A stretch of 64,000 nt of DNA, taken from Dipetalonema caudispina (Eukaryota > Nematoda > Chromadorea > Rhabditida > Onchocercidae). The first letter of the stretch is position 1. Each line of letters starts with the position of its first letter. Positions 54,801-64,000 of this stretch are shown here, in pieces. The notes beneath the pieces are model-generated. The model worked only from the letters and a program-made list of their open reading frames with translations, did not search any database and had not been told where the DNA came from. A program made the translations under genes and the position numbers. Location: NCBI GenBank assembly GCA_013365325.1, contig JABVXV010000023.1, positions 248,001-312,000 on the forward strand. The letters run 5' to 3'.

Positions 54801-57800
54801 ATCGGAAAGAAAACAGCAGATGATTTCTGGACGGAAGCTGTTAATGATTTTGCAGAAAGATTATGACTTCCAAGCATCATTTGTTGTTTGTTTTGCAAAG
54901 GGATCAATAATTCCAGAAACAAAATTTTTCCCTGATTGTAAAATGCATTAAATCACATAGAAATAACTATGAAAAATTCTTTAAAAAAAAAGTTGATTTA
55001 AAATAATTTTATTTAAAACTTGAACAAGCAAATTCAATCACTAAGCAAGCAATTCCTGTTTGAAATTTTACATTATATTCACATAAAAATTCAATTAGGC
55101 TGAACAGAATTTCAATATAAACGGAAGAAGCAATATTTATTTACCGAGAAATCTCATTGTAGGTACCGAGAGTGTATCAAAGGTTATACTAAAGAACAAC
55201 GCATTGCAATAGCGAAAAAACGACGAAAAATGAAGAATAACAGGAGGAAGTATATGCAGTAAGTTCTTTAGGTTCAACTTTTTGTTAGGACGATCAGGTG
55301 TTGCAATTTCACACGAATATGGCGTTTTTTATTATTATGTTGAATAAAGTTAATATTTCGATCTAAGCAAAATATTAGTCGACAAGTTTTTATAGAGAAA
55401 TATTGGATGTCGAAGAAGGCAATGTGAAGCCAAATCATCGGCTGCTGAATAATCTGCCTTCGGAAACAACTGAAGTAGTGGAAGATGAGGAAATTGAAAG
55501 CAGGTTTGAGTAATTTTTATGAATGTTTACATCAATTCAGAATTACTTACTGTATAATAAAGTTCCCAAATCGCTTTGTTAAGGGTTTTGATTTGGTTTT
55601 GCTGAAATTACATCTAAGAATATAACTGTGGCAATAAGGAAACGAAAGTTTGCTCAACTAAATCAGAGCTATTGTAAAGAAAATTTCTCAAATGGTCCGA
55701 TTGTTAGTTAATTAGTTAATTAGTTCATTAATTTCAGGACAATACCAGTTTGGCTTGCATTACTTATTTGTATTGGTTGGATATGTATTTGTGCGGGTTT
55801 ATTTTGTCTCTGGGAAACACGCTGGTCCTATTTCACTTCTCTTTATTTTTTCTTCATTTCACTATCTACTATTGGCCTCGGTTAGATCATTTCCCATTTC
55901 AACTTCTCCCTTACCTTACTTTTTTCTCTTAATCATTCAACTTTTTACTATCCTTGCTTCATTAGTAAAAAAAATTTGTTTGACCATAAATTGATTCATA
56001 CTGTTTGTGTCAGGTGATGTAGTGCCAGATCATCCGCACATGTTGATATTGATGTTTTGGTTGGTAATCATCGGTCTTTCGATTGTTTCAATGCTTCTTG
56101 GTGTAATACAAATCAAATTTGAAGAATGGCTTTATCATTTGATGATTCGAATGCAGGTAATTACAAAAATTTTGCCCTAATTTCCAAAATTTGTTAGAAA
56201 GTTTCAATGGTTGAAAAAGACAAGAAGCGATATTCATATATCATTTGAGCTCTTCATTTTGAATTTAGAGCGATCAGAAACTTTATAGCTAAAATTTTGA
56301 AAAATACTTTTATTAGTCACTTTCTAGAAGGAGTATCAACGTGCTTTGGCTTGCGGAGATCCGGTGAAGCGAAATGAAATCCTGCAACGCTTGATGGCAA
56401 AGGAACCATGGTATGTTCGGAATATGGCACCGCATTTGCTTAGTGAGAAACAAACCGCTCAGCTTGACAAGCAGGTTAATTTCTTTTAATTTCCAAAATT
56501 TAAAAACCATTTAGTAAAATGGACTTGTAGCATGAGAAGAGTGTTTTAATTGAACTTGTGATTGAATAAGCTTAAGTAGGCATGCGAAAGCTGGAACTTT
56601 GAATTCAAATGATAATACTATTTGAATTTAAGCTAAAGATTTGCAATGAAATCTGGGATTTCTCTAGGAAATTTCATTTAACAACGAAAATATCTCTTAA
56701 CAAATAGAGGGATAAAGTCTGAAATTTCAAAATATTCAGTTGACTTAAGTAATTATTCGATAATAAGCTATAATTACAGGCCGAAACTTACGAACGATCA
56801 GTAAGAATGTTAAATAACAAAAATATTCAAACTGAAGAAAAGTTTTTCAGCAAACCTTCGCTGTCTGAATCCTCTAGAAAGTTTCAAGTTGGTGCTGTCA
56901 TAACAATTTTGAATTATTTTTTTTAGTTTATTCTATTGGGAAAATGTAGCAATTAAATATCATAAATAATGATAATGAAGTTATTTCAGGATATGGGTAC
57001 AAATATGAGCAGCTCAGAAAAAATTTGCTTGGAGGAAAGGGAAGTAAGTCCTCAGTGGACGAAAAATACTGGAGAAGTTGGGTAATCTTTTGTCAGCGTT
57101 TTTAATCGAAGTGATTATAGGACTTCATGATTTTAAATGCTCTTTGAAAAACCTTGAATTTTCAGAAACAATTTAATTCAACTTTCATGATTGTCTTGAA
57201 ACCCCAAATATACCAACTTTTCTCATCTAGCAGGCATTGTATTGTAATTAAGAATTATTAGGAATGAAATTATCATTAAGAATACTGCAAAGACTCCCGA
57301 AGTACTTTTTGGAAATACTCAAATTTCCTAGAATTATTGATTTGTACTTTATTAATGCTCATTAATTTGAGTTTTTCGGTTGATAAGCATTAGAGTTTAG
57401 TCTACATGCGTAATGTGCTTTGCAGAACGGGAGATTTTTCGTTTACTTCAAATGTGCGAACTTCCATACCAAACGTTGATGGCGATGCAAATTCAGTATC
57501 CGAAATCACATCACTTCCGATGGATCTCACAAAGTAACTTGAAAACTCATTTGCAATGAATGAGAATCAATAATATTATCCTTCAATTTGTTACTTATCG
57601 TTATTTCCTCCTAAATTTGCATAATTTATATCGCCAGTAGGTCTTAACCAGTCGAACTTTGTTTCGCAATAAAATTTGGTAAAATCAATCACTTGCGATA
57701 AAATTTCAGCTCAGCAGGCATTGATCGTAGTGTTCAAGCAAGGGTATCATTAGCTGATCAGGAGCAGCAGATGGAGCACTGTATTCTAAACGGTTGTGCT

Positions 57801-60001
57801 GTACAAACCGATATTGCACAATTTCAAGTAGATGAAATTATGCTTAAATTGCATGACTTACAGGTAAGATTTCATTTTTATATACACGTGTTCGGTTCGA
57901 CTTTTAAATTCCAGGGGAATTTGAACAATCGTCGCAATTTTGAGAGAAGCTTTTGAATTATTGCTTTTTAGCAATTATGACTTTTGAATATTCTAAGGCT
58001 AGAACTCGTCCAAGACTAATGGATCGCAGCATGGAAACATCATTAGATGAGGGAGCTGCTAATATTTCAATGGTAAGAGAAGAAAATATTGTTGATGAGA
58101 ATTCGAAGCAGCTAACTAAGGACACCGAGTGTGACAGGACTCCTGTACGGCTCGTAAGTTGCTAAAGAATTTTTGAAAATGTCAAAAACAAAGGAAAAAA
58201 ATCTTGAAGCTAAAATTATCATTTTACTGCAGGACGTTTCAACGGAAACCGAAACAGTGGTCGCTGAAATGGTGGAACAAAGTGCAGTAACAGAAGAAGA
58301 AACCAGTCAGGTATTTCATCGCTCCATGGAAACAGATGCATGGATGTCGCAGATACAGACACCAGAATGCAGTCGTGCTGTGCAAACAGCATTTGATGAT
58401 GATGAAGTAGGATTTCGGTGTAAAGTTTGGTAATTTCTAAGCAAGATTGAAAATTAATTTTTTGCTATGTACTTGGCATTTATTGAAAATTACTGTATGT
58501 GGAGATTAAGGACCGTCGAGCATCCGAGTTATCAGCAAAACGAAAAAAGACGATGAAGAAGATCGGTTCCTCACATTCATTCTTGGTCGAAAGCAGGTCT
58601 GTTTAAATATCTGAAATGCCTATCAATATTGCTCATCGAGTTCGGTGTTAGAAATCGATAAATAAACATGGATATTCAAAAATAATAATTAATTTCTGAG
58701 GTCCTCTTACCATAGGATTGCGACAACTATTTACTGATCAGTGCAACAGATCTTCCAATCTTCATGAAACTTATGAGATTGCAATGTACCTCAGATTCAC
58801 TTAGATTTTTCGTTGGAAATCAGTGATTGCTATTTTTCATTCTATACGGATTGATTGCAGTACACAATGTTCATTCGATACGAAAGATATGTGTGATACG
58901 TTTGTGCAAACAATGCTTGAAATGAGCAATTTTAATTTCGATAATTCGGTTGAAAAAGAACATAACGTGCCAAAAACATCGCTTAATGGAAAAATGAATG
59001 ATGTAAGCGAGTCTGCGCCGAAATGGATTAGACCAAAGCGACAGGTAGAAATGGCTTATGAAGTTCAATATTTGCCGTAATATTTGAATCTAAAGCTTTA
59101 TACTCTGTAATTATGTCTTAATAGCTCGAAACTCATTGAAGTAATATCTTATTTCAATTATTGAATATCTCCCCGACAAACAGTATCGTCAATTCCTCTC
59201 ACATCGAATTGCAGGATCTTGTAATCCAAACTGATGATTCTTACTTAAAAATAGCTCGACGATTGGATCAAATTCGAACAAATCGAACTGAAAGTTTGCA
59301 CATTTGTATAGCAAAACCGTTGAAGAAAATGGAACGTCAAAGTAGTAGGTATGCAATAAGTAGTCAGTTTATTTTCTTAAATAACGAGCCTAAATCAGAT
59401 TAAGAAAGTTTCACATTATTCGATAATATCGAGGTCATTTCAATCTACTATGTCACCTAAGTAAATCAATAAGTGAATAATTAATACATCAAAAAAAAAA
59501 AATGTATTAAAATCCTGACGAATAAGGAAAAGGTCAATAAAATAGAAGAGGAATGACCAAGACATTTGTCATGAAGATATCTTTTAGCTCAAAGTATCGT
59601 ACCGGAAATCCTGATGAAAGGCGTACACACTGTCAGGATTCATCGAGTGATAGGAGAAAAGGGCCAAGCCAGATCAATGAAGAAGAAAAAGAAGAAATGC
59701 CATCATCTATAAGGTTTTTATAATTTTTCTTTGTTTTATTTATCGTATCATGCCTCATTTCTTAAATAAATACTCTGTAATGTATGTTTCAAGGATTTTC
59801 ATAGCTTTTTTTTTAATTGAATTTGAAGTTTTAAGCGGGTATTATATCAAAGCTGATATATTATGAAGTAAAGCAGTAAATTAACTCTTCTTAAAGAAAT
59901 TGTGAAATTTCAGTGTTCCAGAAACGAGGGAAACGATGACATCACAAGATGATCGATCGATAACAACGGATTTTCCAGCAGCCAAGCACGATGTCAGTTG
60001 A
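48890..60001 (+). CDS. TWK-type two-pore-domain potassium channel with a long motif-rich tail
   Basis: The first exon (from 48890, MAMFVRTESRRQTGHSS) probably ends at 48971. Then in phase: 50657-50759, 52756-52824, 53209-53336, 53631-53738, 53975-54087, 54182-54323, 55163-55258, 55396-55503, 55738-55880, 56014-56156, 56328-56474, 56780-56887, 56990-57081, 57426-57533, 57710-57863, 57998-58153, 58233-58406, 58511-58596, 58861-59044, 59215-59348, 59588-59713, 59914-60001; about 930 residues. M1 is APFILLTLYSLLGALLFCWV. Pore 1 has filter TTIGYG, then M2. A basic linker (KKRRKMKNNRRK) precedes M3. Pore 2 has filter TIGLGD, then M4 (LVIIGLSIVSMLLGVIQIKF). This is the K2P layout, a background potassium channel in the plasma membrane. 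The tail of about 500 residues is polar and carries repeated [IV]QT motifs. Exon 1 and its junction to 50657 are the weakest part. Confidence 0.9.
52125..52215 (+). repeat. Imperfect tandem repeat in a channel intron
   Basis: A unit of about 69 bp beginning CTCAGATATTGATTAATTG occurs at about 52125 and, partly, again at about 52194. It lies between channel exons 2 and 3. No function is apparent. Confidence 0.5.
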
Positions 60002-61425
60002 ATCCACTGTTTTAAGGATTTTTATTTCCATTTTGTCGGAGAAAAAAAAATAAAAATTCTTGTTATTTTGTTGTCACTGCCGCATTTCAATTGATGTCAC
60101 AACTGCTACAATATATCTGAGGGAAAATTTCGCACCTTTTCCATTCCTTCATTCTTTTCTTCTCCGACCTTCCTCCTACTTCTATCTCGTTATGCGGAAA
60201 TGTCGCGGTTGTTACCACACACCTACTAACCAACCTTTAATTTTTCTACCATTTCTGCAACAATACTCACCGGATTACTTTTCCAACAGCACAATTATCA
60301 TCACAGTTGTTCAGGCACTCTAAGGAATGATCCCAATATCATTCTTATTGTAATTGTTGATCATTTTGAAGCAAACAGCAATTAAAACAAATTTTTCTGA
60401 GCTATTAATCAACACTGCACACTGAGAATAGATCACATATTGGATTTTTCACCTCTTCAATGGCTGACTGTTAGTGTTGGCTAACATTGGTCATACTTGA
60501 TGACATATGACATATGACACGATAAATAGTATCCATTGTCGATTAACAATGCTCATATCGATTCATTCCAGCAAAACTTATTAGCTAACATCAATGATTT
60601 TTTCATAATAGTAATCATTAAACTGTCAACATTATTTGAAACAATCAACGTATCTTCAAAAGTCACCTGACTTGAAAAAAATGAGAAGTTTTCTATACCG
60701 TTGCTTATATGAAAGAGTTTTACGATGTTATTTTTGAAATCATTTTGCTTCATCCATTGGTTGTCAGAATGCTTGCTGCACACTAAGATAAAATCTACCT
60801 GTCTTGACAAAATATCATCTATATCCAAGTCACCTGTTGTTATGATGATATTACCTGAACTAATTCATGCACATTTTAGCTTCGATTTTATAAATCACGT
60901 TCCATTTCACCGAAAATTCAGCATCAAAAATCGCCACAGAAAATGGTTCTTACACGAAAACAATCACTGCCACCTATTGTACGATCTGGTAAAGTGAGCA
61001 ATTTCATTTGGTATCACGAAAAGGGTATTCATAATCCAGGAACGCCAGAAGGTCTCAAAGCATTGCAAATGACGATCATCGATATGCGAGAAAGAAGCGT
61101 TACTAGCGATATCATTTGAAAAGTTAACAGATAACCAATAGGAACAGATTTCATTGTAATAGTTCCGGGAAATTTTCACGATTTTACGGATTCTAATTTA
61201 TAATCTTTTAAGAATACTGATTGTATTATTTACCGCGCATTTTGTTACGCAAATAAAAAATATTAGATCGTCCCACATTACATTATACTTGCAAATTATA
61301 TGAACCAATAATTCGTGTAATTTGCATATTTCGAGTAGCTGATTAAGCTTAGTTGCTAACTTTGGTAGTAATTATATAGAAATCAAACCTACCGTCCGGT
61401 CTTAAAGGCGGTGCATTTCTCGGCA
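60002..61425 (+). other. Intergenic region between the channel and SKP1
   Basis: About 1.4 kb. An ATG at 60943 opens a 15-codon frame ending at a GTAAAG donor, but it does not join the SKP1 exon in phase. Frames at 60060-60323 (+), 60553-60828 (-) and 60964-61179 (-) show no domain. The SKP1 promoter is expected here. Confidence 0.4.
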
Positions 61426-63644
61426 ATGGAGGTAAACTGTTTAGATAATATACTAATGAATTTATAATATTAAATTTAAGCTAAGATTTATATTTGAAGT
61501 TAAAAGTTGTATAAGTAAAGTATATTGGAATTTAATCAAGAATTTCAAATTCGCCCGGTACTTTCAGATTTCCAACTTATGGTTCCTTACTTTTTTTTCT
61601 AGTTAACAAACATTAATATATTTCACCAAAAAGAGGATATTCAAGAGAAGAAAGTCTTATATTACTTAACTTTAAGAAAACTTCTAGTCTGAAACCGATA
61701 TAACACAATCTGATAAACGAAGTATCATTTTATTATCAGAAGATGGAGAAAAAATAATTGTTGATATGGATGTTATATCACAATCAAAAACCGTCAGAAA
61801 TGTGTTAACGGGTAGATTTGTTTTCTATTATTGCATTTAAGTATAACATATTTGATTCCCGATTTTAAATTAAAAATATCTGATTGCTGAATTTAGATCT
61901 AATCTAAGATGAAAAAAAAAACATGGAGTAATAGATTTTTGTCGAAAGTATAACTTAGATTTACTGGTGGACCAAGTTGATGAATCACAACCAGCTTTTG
62001 ATCTGCCTATACAATTGCCAGCTAAAACTATTAAAAAGGTTTTGTTTTTTTTCGACACTTTTAGTTTTCCGAAATTGTCTTATTGCCGAAACGTTCAAAG
62101 TTGAAAAGTCTAAAGACATTATCTATTTTACATTAGATTGAGTTATTTTATTCTACTGAGGACGTAAGAAATACCGAGTGGCTCAGGAAGTAGTACAAGA
62201 GATCCTATATCCCAGCAAATAGTCCGGATATTCCAATGTAAACCGACAAAAGAACTTAAAAAAAAATCATTTACTGAAAGAAGCATTAAACTCATAAGTT
62301 AATTAATGATGGACGGTTAATTAAGAGAAGTCCCATAAAATATAGAAAGTTTCGATTTGTACTATTTAATTACCTACCAGAGTGAGTTAACGGTGAAGAT
62401 GCCAGATTAAGTGACAGATAAAGCGATCCCACACTTAACATGTGATATGGGATAAATTAGGGACTGTTGAAATGTTTCTTATCTCGGAAAATACCGGGAA
62501 TTATGACACGATGGATAGTTTAAAGGTTTTCCGAAAGTCTTAGTATTATCAATTACAGGAAAATGAAGAAACTCTATTTTGGTATTTCATGGGACTTTTT
62601 GTACCAAAAATAGTTTCTCCTCCTCCAATCCGTTAATAAATGTATTTCGTCCTTTCCGGATTTTTCCTTTTCATTCTTTTGGGATTCTTTCGTTTTCAAA
62701 ACATTTTCTTCTTTCGGTATTTTTCTACTTTCAAATTATAACATATTGAACTTACACTGCTTACTAACTTGAAAATTCGTAATAATGAGTTTACAGTTTT
62801 TTCCCTTAGTTTCCTGAGGAGTTCTTTCCTCAGAAAGATTGAGGAAAGAAATATATTTCAAAAATTGAACTATCAAGAAAAGCAATAAATAGTTACAAAG
62901 GAAATCGACAAAAGACGTAGATTAAAAGTTTTGTTAAAATTGGTTTATTCAAAGGTAAATCAAATGCTTCTACTTCATTGAGAAGGATTATAAAGTTTTC
63001 CGAAAATTTTCGAAATTTGAAGGTTCTCGAATGGTGCACACATCAAGCACATCTTACTGCCGATGAAGAGAAATCAGAGGAGGAAAAAGTTTGGCGACAA
63101 AATTTCCTTGCCTTGCCGGACAATAACGAACTCTTCGAGCTTGTTCAGGTCAGTAATGTTCAATATTAGGGTCAATGTTCTATAACGCTTCTATCACTTA
63201 TCTAAAAGTTCAAAAGTTAATCGAAATCGTCAATTCATAGTTTAAGGCAGCTAATTATTTGGATGTTAGCGATTTGCTTTCCTCTGGCTGCAAAGTTATT
63301 GCAAATCATATCAAAGGGAAAACTGTGGAGGAATTGCGAGCTTTTTTCAACATCGAAAACGATTTTACACCTGAGGAAGAGGCTCGTGTAAGTCAAAAAC
63401 TCTATAATTTGAAATATCAGTTGAGTTCTTACCATAATTAACCTAAATTTAAATTCGGTTTTATGAGACCCAAAAATTAATGAAGATTGGATATTTCTCT
63501 TACCAACACGTCAGTTCCATTTATATCAGTCTTATCCCAAGATAGAAACAATCAGTGCAAAAAATATAACAGTATAAAATATTTCAAATCATTTTAATTA
63601 AAATCCTTCAGATTCGAGCAGAAAATGCTTGGTGTGAAATGTGA
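61426..63644 (+). CDS. SKP1: SKP1, SCF ubiquitin ligase adaptor
   Basis: Six exons in phase: 61426-61431, 61688-61811, 61959-62038, 63023-63148, 63241-63387, 63612-63644; 171 residues (human SKP1 163). The BTB/POZ-like half has [20 protein letters not shown] and [21 protein letters not shown] charged loop ([19 protein letters not shown]) leads to the F-box-binding C-terminal helices: [38 protein letters not shown] and the terminal AENAWCEM, matching the human ENQWCEEK end. SKP1 links CUL1 to F-box proteins in SCF ligases. The first coding exon contributes only ATG GAG before a GTAAAC donor; it was chosen because the next exon is preceded by an in-frame stop and starts in phase 0. Nematodes often carry several skr paralogues; this one is close to canonical SKP1. 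Confidence 0.92.
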
Positions 63645-64000
63645 AAATTGGCTCAACATTTAGTCAGAAATTCAATTGTAGTGGATTTAAATATATGCTT
63701 TCTATATCGGTAATAAAATGTAAAAAATTTTGCTCGGGAGATTTCTGCATTTTGTTGTAGAAGAATGTAAGTACCGATATTCAGGATCAAACATGCTAGG
63801 CTAAAACAAGCAAGCTCCTAAAAGAGGTCTAAGATCAAGGATGATTCTTGCTGAAGTTGATTCATTTGTGTGCAGAAAAATTGTAGAAATGATTGGATGT
63901 GATCCCAAATTTTTCCATCTATGACACATTTCAACGACTAATGCCTTGTAAACAGAAAATCCTTTATAAACGAACTATTTGTTTATTGAGTGATAAGTAT
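63645..64000. other. Downstream of SKP1
   Basis: About 356 bp to the right edge, presumably the SKP1 3' UTR and intergenic DNA. TAATAAA at 63711-63717 may be part of a polyadenylation signal. No coding signal seen. Confidence 0.4.

Noticed and set aside
60943..60988. Alternative SKP1 first exon starting MVLTRKQ
   Set aside because: It ends in phase 1, which puts the exon at 61688 into an immediate TGA; the ATG GAG exon at 61426 fits instead.

Overview
The window looks like nuclear DNA of a nematode, most likely a filarial or related spirurid. It is strongly AT-rich. Genes are split by many short-to-medium introns ending in the nematode-type TTTTCAG acceptor. Acceptor-like sites often lie 1-25 nt upstream of start codons, as expected for spliced-leader trans-splicing. 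Several proteins (two-PDZ protein, DUF1248-like GNAT, TWK potassium channel) are nematode-type. The species is inferred, not proven. I saw no bacterial-looking (Wolbachia-like) insert, transposon or CRISPR array. All gene models below were assembled by hand from splice signals, reading phase and remembered family sequences.

Layout, left to right. 121-860 (-): 5' end of a CD36/scavenger-receptor gene running off the left edge. 1460-3897 (+): two-PDZ protein with a tRNA-Arg(ACG) in its third intron. 4879-11627 (+): SCYL1 pseudokinase, 15 exons and about 807 codons. 11.8-15.1 kb: two tentative small genes (secreted peptide on -, four-TM protein on +), then about 3.3 kb of AT-rich DNA without a gene I can support. 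18463-23419 (-): DCAF15-like gene with one apparent frameshift. 23993-24074 (+): tRNA-Ser(AGA). 24914-27080 (-): GNAT acetyltransferase. 30918-34012 (-): replication factor C subunit 3. 35006-42259 (+): RNA polymerase subunit RPB8, then a small coiled-coil protein resembling the leucine zipper of arginyl-tRNA synthetase, then the arginyl-tRNA synthetase body. 43212-44981 (+): unrecognised serine-rich protein. 48890-60001 (+): two-pore (TWK) potassium channel with a long tail. 61426-63644 (+): SKP1.

Most identified genes are housekeeping: clamp loading (RFC3), transcription (RPB8), translation (RARS), ubiquitin ligases (SKP1 for SCF; DCAF15-like for CUL4-DDB1) and Golgi/COPI traffic (SCYL1). 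The most interesting observations are six [I/V]-Q-T motifs in the potassium-channel tail that look like a dynein-light-chain (LC8) binding array; the separation of the RARS leucine zipper from the RARS enzyme by a stop codon, inside a possible operon; a nematode DCAF15-like gene with a frame break; and four GC-AG introns.
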